This document shows, piece by piece, positions 26,379-34,955 of a DNA stretch of 64,000 nucleotides (positions within the stretch are counted from its first letter, which is position 1; the number at the start of each line of letters is the position of its first letter). Below the pieces are notes generated by a model. The model was given only the letters and a program-made list of their open reading frames with translations, was not told the DNA's origin and did not search any database. Made by a program: the position numbers and the translations under genes. Source of the stretch: Phycisphaerales bacterium (GTDB taxonomy: Bacteria; Planctomycetota; Phycisphaerae; Phycisphaerales; UBA1924); assembly GCA_030149165.1 (NCBI GenBank), contig JASBRY010000009.1, forward strand, positions 682,001 through 746,000, given 5' to 3'.

Positions 26379-26687
26379 CTACAAAGCGTTATTTGTCCAG
26401 TCAAGGAAACGCTGAATCATCTCTTCTAGGTTGTTTGGGCCGCCTGCTGTGTAGTAGTGCCGGCCGTGTTCTGTGTGATCGTCTCTTGCAACGATCCAAT
26501 CGTGTTCTGTGCGATGATCTTCAAATGTTGCTATCGGTTGTGATTCTTGATCTGTGTAACTCAGGTTGACTCGAATGATCCAGCCCGGGTTGTCGAGTGT
26601 ATTGATACTGATTCCATATTGGTGCTCCCACTCTCCGTCGCAATACGATTCGTACCACTGACTGAGTTGAGAGAGCACTGATTGCAT
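26379..26687 (-). CDS. Imm53-family immunity-like protein
   Basis: A 102-aa protein matching the Imm53 pattern by eye: SQWYESYCDGEWEHQYGISI, then TLDNPGW, an acidic middle with DHRTEHDWIV, and a final helix EEMIQRFLDW. Family members are predicted antidotes to polymorphic toxins. Translation is coupled to pdhA: the pdhA stop and this ATG overlap as TGATG. The gene is visibly AT-richer than its pdh neighbours, consistent with recent acquisition. No toxin gene is nearby. The family call rests on recognition without a search. Confidence 0.7.
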   Translation of the reverse strand: MQSVLSQLSQWYESYCDGEWEHQYGISINTLDNPGWIIRVNLSYTDQESQPIATFEDHRTEHDWIVARDDHTEHGRHYYTAGGPNNLEEMIQRFLDWTNNAL

Positions 26688-27808
26688 CACAGCAGTGGAT
26701 TATTCAACCCATGACCAAAATCGGTCGTGGGTGACAGGTTCTTCTCAGGATTCGCGTACACATCCGTGTACAACTCGTTCGCTTCCGGAGCAGGGGATTC
26801 TTCCGCGAACTTCATCGCGCCCATCACCTGCGCCTTGATCTCGCTCTGCAGTTCCTTCCATGACTCTTCCGTCATGTCACCAGAGTCCATGAGCTGGGAG
26901 AGCAAGCGAGCGATCGAGTCCTGTTCCTTGAACGACTCGACCTCGTCCTTCGTGCGATACTTCTGCGGATCGGACATCGAGTGTCCCTGATAGCGGTAGG
27001 TCTTGAGGTCCACAAACCCAGGCCGTGAACTCTCCCGGCACTTCTCCGCGAACGGCTTGAATTGCTCGTAGAGTTGGCAAACATCCAGCCCATCAATCTC
27101 GATCGAGTTGATGCCGTACGACTGTCCACGCGAGATCAGGTTGTCGCTGTTCGCCGTGTGCCGCTTGATCGCTGTCCCCATCGAGTATCCGTTGTTCTCG
27201 ATGATGAAAATCACCGGGATATCGTGGACCGAGACATAGTTGAGTGCTTCGTGGAACGCACCCTGATCGATCGCCCCGTCGCCGAGGTAGCAGAGGGTCA
27301 CTTTCTTCTTGCCCTCACCCATCACTTCGAGTTTGTACTTCTCAGCAAACGCGAGTCCAGCGCCCAGCGGAGTTTGCGCCCCGACGATACCGTGACCACC
27401 AAACAACCAGTTGGGTTTGTCGAACATGTGCATCGACCCACCCTTGCCCTTGGCGCAGCCGTGGATCTTGCCGAACATTTCTGCCATGCACGCTTCTGGG
27501 GTCATCCCGCGCGCCAGCGCGTGCCCGTGATCGCGATATGCCGTGACGACGGGATCGTCATGATTCACCGCGCCGATCGTTCCCACGGCACACGCTTCCT
27601 GTCCCGTGTAGATATGGCAGAAGCCACCAATCTTCGCTTGCTGATACGCCTGCATCGTGCGATTCTCGAACTCGCGGATGAGCTGCATGGATCGCAGCCA
27701 CGCGAGTTTCTGCTCAGTGGTGGGGGAGGCGGAAGTGTTATCAGTCTTGACGCTCATGTTCTTAGCCGCCTTCGCTGCATGTGCTGAGTCGGTCGTGGTT
27801 TGGGTCAT
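26687..27808 (-). CDS. pdhA: Pyruvate dehydrogenase E1 alpha subunit
   Basis: A 373-aa E1-alpha (the frame extends to 27859, but ATG 27808 fits family length). The thiamine diphosphate motif starts at GDGAIDQGAFHEALN and ends at IIENN. GKGGSMHMF and the HGIVGAQTPLGAGLA segment are typical. The substrate-loop YRYQGHSMSDP matches the region that is phosphorylated in mitochondrial enzymes. It is the first gene of the run pdhA / imm53 / pdhB / transporter / E2. The E3 gene (lpd) is not in this window. Confidence 0.95.
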   Translation of the reverse strand: MTQTTTDSAHAAKAAKNMSVKTDNTSASPTTEQKLAWLRSMQLIREFENRTMQAYQQAKIGGFCHIYTGQEACAVGTIGAVNHDDPVVTAYRDHGHALARGMTPEACMAEMFGKIHGCAKGKGGSMHMFDKPNWLFGGHGIVGAQTPLGAGLAFAEKYKLEVMGEGKKKVTLCYLGDGAIDQGAFHEALNYVSVHDIPVIFIIENNGYSMGTAIKRHTANSDNLISRGQSYGINSIEIDGLDVCQLYEQFKPFAEKCRESSRPGFVDLKTYRYQGHSMSDPQKYRTKDEVESFKEQDSIARLLSQLMDSGDMTEESWKELQSEIKAQVMGAMKFAEESPAPEANELYTDVYANPEKNLSPTTDFGHGLNNPLL

Positions 27809-28119
27809 TGAGGGAGCCCCTGTTGCCCGTCGGATGAAGCATGAAACAGTTCCATCCAACGCGTGAGATATCGGTCGTTTTCGATGCGCGTTTGACTCAG
27901 TCCAGAAAGATCGCGCGGATCCTCAGGACCGATTCGCACATTGTAGGGGTACTTCGCCGCCCCGGCGGATCAAGATGCGGTTTAACGCCCAAAAATGGGG
28001 ATCATAGAGCGAATTCAAAATCAAAAAACAGGCCATCAACCCACTGGAGCCGGGTCGATGGCCAGCTTGTTTCTGTTCAAATGAGCCGTCTCCACCGATC
28101 GGCCCGTGGATCGTATGGA
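27809..28119 (-). other. Intergenic region between ctpA-like gene and pdhA
   Basis: This 311-nt stretch holds the terminator of the protease gene (28023-28063) and the probable pdh promoter. TACAAT on the minus strand (27945-27940) is a good -10 and would give a leader of about 125 nt; no clear -35 is present. No open frame in it looks coding. Confidence 0.5.
28023..28063 (-). terminator. Intrinsic terminator of the S41 protease gene
   Basis: A 12-bp stem with one mismatch (arms at 28031-28042 and 28052-28063) is followed on the minus strand by TGTTTTTTG. It lies 57 nt after the protease stop. Confidence 0.85.
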
Positions 28120-30375
28120 TTAGTCCTTCATCGAGGTCTTCGCGATCGACTCCTGGACCTGCGATTGGAGCAGCACCAAAGCCGTCTGAACCTGCAGATC
28201 GATCCCATCGCTGATCAGCGTGCTCGGATCTGGACGCTCCGCATCCACGATCTCGTTGCCGTTCTGATCGATCGGGAAGATGTCCGCATCTCTCCGGAGC
28301 AGCAGCGCCTCAGCGGATTGGCTCGGGAGCATCTCGACACGCAGGTCCGGCTCGATCCCCCATTCCGTCGCGCCAGGAACCTTGTGGATCATGCGAGGCG
28401 AATCAATCTGGTAGTGCTGCGTCGTCAGCTTCATCGCCGACAATCCACCTGGGAGCATGTACACATTCTGCACCGATCCCTTGCCAAAGGAGCGAGCGCC
28501 AATCACGAGCGCCTTGTTCTTGCCTTTGTGCGCGCCCGCTTGGATCGCTCCGGAGACAATCTCCGACGCCGACGCGGATCCCTCATTAATGAGGACCACG
28601 ACCGGGATATCCCGCACCGAGTATTTCGGATTCACCGGACGCACATCCTGACGATCCTGCGTGATCCCCGCGGCATCGACAGTCTTCACAACCATCCCAT
28701 GCGGGACGAATCGCGACGACAACTGGACCGCTTGGTCCAAGAGCCCGCCAGGGTTGTAACGCAGATCAAGCACGAGCGCGTTGAGTCCTTCTTCCTTCAT
28801 CGAAGCGACCGCACGATCAAAGTCGCGTGTCGTATCCTCAGTGAATCCAGTCAGACGCACATACCCGATGCCCTCATCACGATCGAGGAAGTAATCCCAG
28901 TCGTCATCAGTCGGGCCGTTCTTCGACCATCCCTTCACCGAAGGCAGATCGATCTTGGCGCGAGTGATCGTGAACTCGAGTTCTTCGAGCACTTCTTCGC
29001 CCGTCTCGTCCTCGCTGCGGCGCTCAACAGTCAGCGTGACATCAGTATTCGGTGGTCCAGTGATGACCTCGACCGCTTGGTCGAGTCCCAGACCAACCGC
29101 GGAGATGCCATCGACCTTCTTGATGATGTCATCCGCTTGCAGACCAACCCGCTGTGCAGGAGTCCCTTCAAGCGGCGTCACAATCGTGATGTTCTGGAGC
29201 TCATCAAGCTGGATGCGGATACCAACCCCGATGAACTCACCTTGCGTCGAGCGTCGGAAACGAGCGACCTCGTCGGGCCAGATGATCGCGGTATACGGAT
29301 CAAGCTGCGCGATCGCGCCGTTGCCAAACTCGTGCAGCAACGCCTCCGGCATCACACTGACTGTGTCACGCGAAGACGACATGATCGAATCAATCGCTCG
29401 GCGCAGGTCGTACGCGCTCGCCGGACGCGAGTTATCCGCGTACTTAGCGCGGATCGCATCAAGCTCGCGGATGAACTGCGAGCGTTCACGATCATCAGCG
29501 AATCCAAGGAACGCCGCGGACAGATCGGTGGTTGTCGCCATCGTGCGGACCGCGTCGATGCCGCCGACGATGAGATCATTCATCGAGACACCACTCGGAT
29601 CGGTCTTGGATTGACGAGACAAGTGCTGCGCCGCAGCGCGCTGGATCGCGGTCCGCACCGTGATCGAATCGATCCCCTCAAGCTTGTCTGTGTAGAGATC
29701 GCCGTACGAGTTGTATGGAGGGAGCCCGTCAAGCTCTTCCGCAAGACGACGCTCGTTGCGCAGCTCCCAGAGACGCTCAGGAACATACAGACGGATCATC
29801 GTCAATCGACGCGTCAGTCGATCGACATCATCTTTGAAGGTTCCCGCTTGATCGTGGATCGCATCGAGCCGGTAAAACAGCTCCGAAGCGATCAACCAAT
29901 CCCCATCCGCTTCCGCTTTCTTCGCGGCTTCGATCGACTGATCAATCAATCGCGAGACCTTCTCATCAGAGAAGAAGATGTCTTCGTTGTCATAGAGCAG
30001 TTGCAACGCGACCGCCGCGCTGAGTGCTTTGGAAAGCTCAATATACGAGCCGTTTTCATCGAAGCTGGTCAGATGCTCATCAAGTGTCTCGTTCGCTTCA
30101 TCAATCGATTCGGCGCGTGTCTGCTCGCGCTTCTCGATGTTTTGCTGCAGCAGCGCCAGCGCATCGGTAAAGTCCGCATCAGCGCTGCTCATCCAAAGAT
30201 CAGGGGTCAGCAGATCAGCGATCCCAGAGTCTTCTCCCTGCAGTGCTTTGTCCCACACCAACTCAGGAGTCGGCGTGATCGGAGTCGTACTCGGAGTCCC
30301 AGAGATTGCCGGGAGCGTGCTCAGACCGAGAGTGGTCCCGAGGACCGCGAGAAGAATGGATTTGGTTGGCTTCAT
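28120..30375 (-). CDS. S41 C-terminal processing protease with PDZ domain
   Basis: A 751-aa exported serine protease of the CtpA/Prc family. ATG 30375 (GGAG upstream) begins a good signal peptide (ILLAVLGTTLGLSTLPAIS); the longer frame to 30615 is leader DNA. A helical N-terminal region of about 350 residues precedes the PDZ domain (ITIVTPLEGTPAQRVGLQAD). The catalytic domain has Ser in GSASAS (600-604) and Lys in SFGKGSVQ (about 627). It should act in the periplasm on C-termini of envelope proteins. It is larger than CtpA (about 400-450 aa), closer to Prc in size. Monocistronic, with its own terminator. Confidence 0.92.
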   Translation of the reverse strand: MKPTKSILLAVLGTTLGLSTLPAISGTPSTTPITPTPELVWDKALQGEDSGIADLLTPDLWMSSADADFTDALALLQQNIEKREQTRAESIDEANETLDEHLTSFDENGSYIELSKALSAAVALQLLYDNEDIFFSDEKVSRLIDQSIEAAKKAEADGDWLIASELFYRLDAIHDQAGTFKDDVDRLTRRLTMIRLYVPERLWELRNERRLAEELDGLPPYNSYGDLYTDKLEGIDSITVRTAIQRAAAQHLSRQSKTDPSGVSMNDLIVGGIDAVRTMATTTDLSAAFLGFADDRERSQFIRELDAIRAKYADNSRPASAYDLRRAIDSIMSSSRDTVSVMPEALLHEFGNGAIAQLDPYTAIIWPDEVARFRRSTQGEFIGVGIRIQLDELQNITIVTPLEGTPAQRVGLQADDIIKKVDGISAVGLGLDQAVEVITGPPNTDVTLTVERRSEDETGEEVLEELEFTITRAKIDLPSVKGWSKNGPTDDDWDYFLDRDEGIGYVRLTGFTEDTTRDFDRAVASMKEEGLNALVLDLRYNPGGLLDQAVQLSSRFVPHGMVVKTVDAAGITQDRQDVRPVNPKYSVRDIPVVVLINEGSASASEIVSGAIQAGAHKGKNKALVIGARSFGKGSVQNVYMLPGGLSAMKLTTQHYQIDSPRMIHKVPGATEWGIEPDLRVEMLPSQSAEALLLRRDADIFPIDQNGNEIVDAERPDPSTLISDGIDLQVQTALVLLQSQVQESIAKTSMKD

Positions 30376-30654
30376 GTGAACTCCGTTGAAAGACCCAAGC
30401 AAACGAGATGCAAAACAAGTGCAGTACAGAAGTGTGGATCGGCTCGATGGACCAATACAAGCGATTTTGCCCCAAACTTGGGCACGCACGCATGGTATCG
30501 GACAGTCCGAACCCCATCGACCCACACTGGGTGTACGCCTGAGAACCGATAAAGTTTCCGATCCCAGTCCACAGTCAAAACGAACAAACACCGCGCAGTA
30601 TTTCAACAAGAACACGAGTCTATCAGATCGAAGCTTCTGACCCTGAAAGCCAGT

Positions 30655-31938
30655 TCAGCGAGCACGCTGCTTGCGAGCACCCGACACTGCGAATCCCACC
30701 ATCGTCAGCACCACCAAACTCGTGATCCCGATCACCCCTCCAGGTCCTTGGGTCAACAAACCGCCAAATAATCCACACAACGGACCGACGGTATACCCCA
30801 CCCCGATCAACGCTTCGTGCTTGCCGCCCGCATCCACATCCGCGTTGCCGACGGCCATCGCATAGTACAGCGCCCCGTAATAAGTCGCCGCGATCCCCAC
30901 ACCCGCGAGTGACAGTCCCGCGACGAGCAAGATCACACCGACCTGATTCAATCCATCCGCGTTGGGTGTCCCGATCGACGGCGAGAGCATCGCGAGCGCG
31001 AACCCAAGGATCATCGCGCTCATCCCAAGCCAAGGCGTCCACCATTGCCCGTGCCAACCGTGCCAACGCTCAAACACAAGGAAGAACACCACGCGCACCG
31101 TCAACCATGTACTCGCGATCGGGGTCCACCACAACTCATCAAGCCCAAGTCTCCCCTCAATGCTCGGCATCAGCGGGATCATCACCGACAAAATCACATA
31201 ACTCGCAATCAGCATCATCCGGAACACACGCAGCAAAGGCACATACACCGGAGGGTGCGGCTCGTGATCCTCCTCCACATGTTTCGCCGGCTCATCCGGA
31301 AGCTGCGCAATAAAGAACGCGATGATCACATGCAACCCACCCAGCAGCGAAACAATCAAGAACGGATTCCGCTCCAGCAGCGGCGCCATCATCCAGTACA
31401 CGAGCACAATCGCGCTCGACCAAACAATGTTGAACTTCCCGATCGCCCTGCGGAGATTCTTGGATCGCCGACCACCCGACAGATACGCCTCGACGATGGG
31501 CCATTGCACACCCGTCGCGCCCATGAACACCAACCCCATCAACCAGAGCGCCGCTTCCGTAAGCCGAGCCGAGTGCTCACCCCCAAACCGATTCGCAAGC
31601 AGCGGCCCCTGCGCCACAAACGCAAGCAAAAACATAATGAACAGCAACACTCGCCGAGTCGTCAACGCGGGATTTCGTCTGATGAGTTTCCGCAACGCCG
31701 GACCGCTCACGAGCGCAAAGGGGATATAAACCGCACCAATCACCAGTCCCAGGATCAGGTTCTGCGTCCCTGTATATCCCAATCCCTGATCCGCGATGAA
31801 CGCGATCCCGTTGGTCACCACCGCCGTCCCCATCGACGCGAGGAAGGTGATCAGCAGCACCCTCCACAGATACGCCGTGCGTGAGGGACCCACGGCCTCG
31901 ATCATTGGGTGCTCAGGATTGGTGGGGGGGATTGCCAT
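30655..31938 (-). CDS. Major facilitator superfamily transporter
   Basis: A 427-aa protein with about 12 membrane helices and a central cytoplasmic loop rich in His/Glu/Pro (PAKHVEEDHEPHPPVYVP). A Gly/Arg segment after helix 2 (GPALRKLIRRNPALTTRR) corresponds to the MFS loop 2-3 position. The substrate cannot be inferred. It is followed by the 280-nt leader region of the protease gene. ATG 31938 lacks a clear ribosome site. Confidence 0.8.
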   Translation of the reverse strand: MAIPPTNPEHPMIEAVGPSRTAYLWRVLLITFLASMGTAVVTNGIAFIADQGLGYTGTQNLILGLVIGAVYIPFALVSGPALRKLIRRNPALTTRRVLLFIMFLLAFVAQGPLLANRFGGEHSARLTEAALWLMGLVFMGATGVQWPIVEAYLSGGRRSKNLRRAIGKFNIVWSSAIVLVYWMMAPLLERNPFLIVSLLGGLHVIIAFFIAQLPDEPAKHVEEDHEPHPPVYVPLLRVFRMMLIASYVILSVMIPLMPSIEGRLGLDELWWTPIASTWLTVRVVFFLVFERWHGWHGQWWTPWLGMSAMILGFALAMLSPSIGTPNADGLNQVGVILLVAGLSLAGVGIAATYYGALYYAMAVGNADVDAGGKHEALIGVGYTVGPLCGLFGGLLTQGPGGVIGITSLVVLTMVGFAVSGARKQRAR

Positions 31939-32025
31939 TGCTCAGCGAGGATCGTAGACTCACTCCGCTCCCTCCCGAACCACAGATGTCGCCTCAAAGC
32001 ACATTCTTCAACTTGGGGGGGTCAG

Positions 32026-32099
32026 GGTCCCGTAGCTCAATTGGATAGAGCGTTGGCCTCCGAAGCCAAAGGTTCTGCGTTCGAATCGCAGCGGGATCG
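32026..32099 (+). tRNA. tRNA-Arg (anticodon CCG)
   Basis: Seventy-four nt fold as a full cloverleaf. The acceptor arm GGTCCCG/CGGGATC has one G-T pair, the D arm is GCTC/GAGC, the anticodon loop is CTCCGAA on a TTGGC/GCCAA stem, and the T arm is CTGCG/CGCAG with loop TTCGAAT. The CCA end is not encoded. Confidence 0.95.
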
Positions 32100-32191
32100 C
32101 TTCCATTGACCTAGCTTCACCATCACTGAGAGCCGCCCACCCACCAAACCATGGATCCAGCAACTGGAAACACAATGCAGGGGTGGTCTAA

Positions 32192-32677
32192 GTGAAGGGT
32201 TGGGCGAAGTTTTCCGATTGCGAGCAGTACCGCTATACGCTCGGCCGACGATGGGCCGAGGGAGGTCAACGCGTCTGCTTCTGCCTGCTCAATCCATCCA
32301 CCGCCGATGCCAAAGTCCTCGATCCAACCCTGACGCGTTGCCACCGCTACGCCGTGCGTTGGGGATTCAGCGCGATGGATGTCGTCAATGTCTTCGCGCT
32401 GCGTTCCACCGATCCCAAGGGGCTCAAGCAGGTCGACGATCCCATCGGTCCAGACAACGATCGCCACATCACGCGTCTTGCCAAGCAAGCCGACCTCGTG
32501 ATCGTTGGATGGGGAACACACGGCGCGCTGATGGATCGCGGATCGCAAGTTGCTGAGCTGCTCGATCGCGTCTGCGATCCGCACTGTCTCGCGATCACCA
32601 AGCACGGCTTCCCCAAGCATCCCCTCTATCTCCGCGCTGATCTCAAACCGATCCCCTTCACGCACACGCTCTGCTAG
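32192..32677 (+). CDS. DUF1643 protein
   Basis: A 161-aa cytoplasmic protein. The motif CFCLLNPSTADAKVLDPTLT, followed by the VVNVFALRSTDP segment and a late ITKHGFPKHPLYL, is characteristic of DUF1643. The family occurs in many bacteria and phages and its role is unknown. The start is GTG 32192. It is followed after 8 nt by a DUF4149 gene, so they are probably co-transcribed. Confidence 0.85.
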   Translation: MKGWAKFSDCEQYRYTLGRRWAEGGQRVCFCLLNPSTADAKVLDPTLTRCHRYAVRWGFSAMDVVNVFALRSTDPKGLKQVDDPIGPDNDRHITRLAKQADLVIVGWGTHGALMDRGSQVAELLDRVCDPHCLAITKHGFPKHPLYLRADLKPIPFTHTLC

Positions 32678-32685
32678 GATCATCC

Positions 32686-33270
32686 ATGAGCAAACTCAGC
32701 GTCCAGCGTGCGTTCCAAGTCATCCACATCACCGCGCTGAGTCTCTGGCTCGGAGCCGTAGGCATGAGCGGCATTGTCGCCGCGACCGTCTTCCCAGGAA
32801 TGGCGCGCATGCAACCTACCCTCGGCGCCTACCCAAATTATGAAGGCGATCACTCATTGCTCGCCGCGGGACAAATCGCAGGCAAAGTCTTCCTCATCGT
32901 CGACTCCATCCAGTTCGGAGCCGCCGCGATCGCATTGGGATCACTCGTCACCATGCTCATCGCAGGATACTCGCTCAATTCCATCCCAAGAGTGCTCCGC
33001 GTCATCATCCTCATGGCGACCATGGGACTCCTCAGTTGGCACCTCTTCATGCTCATGCCGGGAATGAGCGAGGACCTCGCGCTCTACTGGGACTTCGCTC
33101 AAGCGGGAGACACCCAGCAAGCGGACATCCACAAGAACAACTTCATGGCGCTGCACGAAACCGCCGCCAACTCCCTCAAGGGACTGACCTTCGCAACACT
33201 ACTGAGTCTGATGCTCGCGGTTTGGACCGGGATCGGCGCTCCAGAGAAATCCGCACAACCAGCAGCGTAA
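32686..33270 (+). CDS. DUF4149-like four-pass membrane protein
   Basis: A 194-aa protein with about four helices: ITALSLWLGAVGMSGIVAATVF at the start, two in the middle (IQFGAAAIALGSLVTMLIAGY, VLRVIILMATMGLLSWHLFML), and one at the C-terminus (TFATLLSLMLAVWTGIG). The HxxxxSLWxG start and overall layout fit DUF4149 (TMEM205-like). AGGA precedes the ATG. The function is unknown. Confidence 0.7.
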   Translation: MSKLSVQRAFQVIHITALSLWLGAVGMSGIVAATVFPGMARMQPTLGAYPNYEGDHSLLAAGQIAGKVFLIVDSIQFGAAAIALGSLVTMLIAGYSLNSIPRVLRVIILMATMGLLSWHLFMLMPGMSEDLALYWDFAQAGDTQQADIHKNNFMALHETAANSLKGLTFATLLSLMLAVWTGIGAPEKSAQPAA

Positions 33271-33306
33271 AAACAGAAAGTCACCCTCCGGAGAGGATGA
33301 CTTTCT
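33269..33306. terminator. Hairpin terminator between convergent genes
   Basis: The AGAAAGTCA / TGACTTTCT stem (33275-33306) has extra pairs inside. The minus-strand transcript continues into GTTTTTAC, so it serves best as terminator of the laminin-B-like gene. It may also end the plus-strand DUF4149 transcript. Confidence 0.75.
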
Positions 33307-33361
33307 TGCTGTGGTCCAGATGATTGGACAGGTAATTCGTAAGCGGTTGGTATCGCTTCTA

Positions 33362-34006
33362 TCAACGGCGTCTTCGAGCGATCAGCACTCCAGCAATCGA
33401 GAGCAACGAGAGCGCCCCAGGAGTCGGAACATAGCTCACATTATCCAGCGCCATCGCATCGCCACCGCTGGTGTACTCGCCTCGGATGTACAGCCCAGTC
33501 ACATCCGCGAGCACGGCTTGAATGTCAGCGATCGTCGCATCCGTCCCAGACAGTCCGCCGTCTGCGAAATCATCGACGATCCGCCAATCAAGATCAGCAG
33601 ACACAACAGTCGACGCCGAAATCCATTGATCCAGGACAGGCTGGACACCAAAGTCGATCCCGATGGTCATCCCAGCGCCGCTGATCATGACATCCGCACG
33701 ATCGCCGCCGAGCGACTGATTCCCAGTGAGTCCCAGGAGGTCGTAGCTGATCGAGTTGCCGTACAAGCCGGACAGATTCCCGAGCTCACCCGCAGGAGCA
33801 CTAAAGTACCAGATATCCCCGCCAACGACATCGCGAGCACGGATGGCGCCGAGCCCACCATTGCCGATCGTGCCGTCCCACATGAAACCGGTCGCGTCGG
33901 AAACAGTTCCCCAGCCCATGTCATCAGAATCAAACGAGTACGCGATGCCACCGAGCGAGGTCGAGGTCATAGCCGCGAGTGAAAGTAGTGCGAAATGTGT
34001 GCGCAT
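33362..34006 (-). CDS. Laminin-B-like PEP-CTERM exported protein
   Basis: A 214-aa protein starting at ATG 34006 with AGGGGAG upstream. The signal peptide (HFALLSLAAMTSTSLGGIA) is followed by a domain that resembles laminin domain IV (laminin B): YSFDSDDMGWG at the start, IWYFSAPAGELGNLSGLYGN in the middle, and a final YIRGEYTSGGDAMALDNVSY. The tail VPTPGALSLLSIAGV followed by ARRRR is a clear PEP-CTERM-type signal. It is a probable surface or matrix protein with a lectin-like jelly-roll fold. A CATACT -10 box lies about 20 nt before the start. Confidence 0.85.
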   Translation of the reverse strand: MRTHFALLSLAAMTSTSLGGIAYSFDSDDMGWGTVSDATGFMWDGTIGNGGLGAIRARDVVGGDIWYFSAPAGELGNLSGLYGNSISYDLLGLTGNQSLGGDRADVMISGAGMTIGIDFGVQPVLDQWISASTVVSADLDWRIVDDFADGGLSGTDATIADIQAVLADVTGLYIRGEYTSGGDAMALDNVSYVPTPGALSLLSIAGVLIARRRR

Positions 34007-34126
34007 ATGGTAACTCCCCTTATTGAGTATGCAGTCATCCAAATATGCCCGATATTCTCGCGAGTGCCACCTAAATAACCGTGTTTTTGGGACAAAATCA
34101 AGAACTTCCACTCCCTACCATCGTCC

Positions 34127-34870
34127 ATGGCGACCAAAGTTCATCCCAAAGGCAAAGACAACCCCAGAGGACTCAAGGACATCCCGTTCGCGCTCCCCGA
34201 GGTCACCAAAGAAGAGCGCAGCCGAGCACTCAAAGTCGCCAACGCGCTCCGCAAGTACTACCCCGATGCGCACTGCGAGCTGACCTTCTCCAACCCCCAC
34301 GAGCTCCTCATCGCAACGATCCTCAGCGCCCAGTCCACCGATGCAGGCGTCAACAAAGCGACCCCAGAACTCTTCAAAGCGTTCCCAACCCCAGCCGACT
34401 ACGCCAATGCGTCTCCCGAGAAGATCGAGCCGTACATCAAAACCATTGGACTCTTCCGCAACAAAGCCAAATCCATCCACGCATCCATGACCTCCGTCGT
34501 CAATGACTTCGATGGAGAGGTCCCCTCAACGATGGACGAACTCCTCACCCTCCGAGGCGTCGCCCGAAAAACAGCAAATGTCGTCCTCGGAAACGCGTTC
34601 GGGATCAATGTCGGATTCACCGTCGATACCCACATCCAGCGACTCGCATGGCGCTTGGGGTTCGTCGACGAACCCAAAATGGACACCGCGAAGGTCGAGA
34701 AACTCCTCATGGCGCTCTTCCCCAGACCCCGCTGGTCCGAGCTCGGACACGCCCTCGTTTTCCACGGCCGCTACAACTGCACCGCACGACCCAACTGCAA
34801 ACACGACCACCCCATCTGCAAAAAATTCGGGGTCAACTGCGATAAGCCATACAATAAATCGAAACTCTGA
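34127..34870 (+). CDS. nth: Endonuclease III (DNA glycosylase/AP lyase)
   Basis: A 247-aa base-excision repair enzyme that removes oxidised pyrimidines. The helix-hairpin-helix LRGVARKTANVVL carries the catalytic Lys, and VDTHIQRLAWRLG carries the catalytic Asp. The C-terminal cysteines are spaced C-x5-C-x6-C-x6-C, whereas E. coli Nth has C-x6-C-x2-C-x5-C, so the 4Fe-4S loop is altered or lost. The N-terminus is about 25 residues longer than E. coli Nth. No ribosome site is evident; the ATG lies 5 nt after TACCAT, a possible -10. Confidence 0.93.
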   Translation: MATKVHPKGKDNPRGLKDIPFALPEVTKEERSRALKVANALRKYYPDAHCELTFSNPHELLIATILSAQSTDAGVNKATPELFKAFPTPADYANASPEKIEPYIKTIGLFRNKAKSIHASMTSVVNDFDGEVPSTMDELLTLRGVARKTANVVLGNAFGINVGFTVDTHIQRLAWRLGFVDEPKMDTAKVEKLLMALFPRPRWSELGHALVFHGRYNCTARPNCKHDHPICKKFGVNCDKPYNKSKL

Positions 34871-34943
34871 GCGTTGAACCAATGCGTCCTGTCACACCAA
34901 TGTCACATCATTGATGTTTCAGATCTGATTACTAGATTCTGCG

Positions 34944-34949
34944 TATATT
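34944..34949 (+). promoter_or_regulatory. -10 box 6 nt before the 34956 gene
   Basis: TATATT is followed by GTTCCA and then ATG 34956; a leaderless transcript is expected. No ribosome site is present. Confidence 0.4.
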
Positions 34950-34955
34950 GTTCCA

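Noticed and set aside
27809-27859. N-terminal extension of pdhA to 27859
   Set aside because: The added residues do not match E1-alpha and the ATG at 27808 gives the usual length.
27841-30552. A 903-codon open frame on the plus strand
   Set aside because: It lies fully antisense to the S41 protease, which has a signal peptide, PDZ domain and catalytic motifs. The long frame is a by-product of codon bias; its sequence is Arg/His-rich and low in normal protein features.
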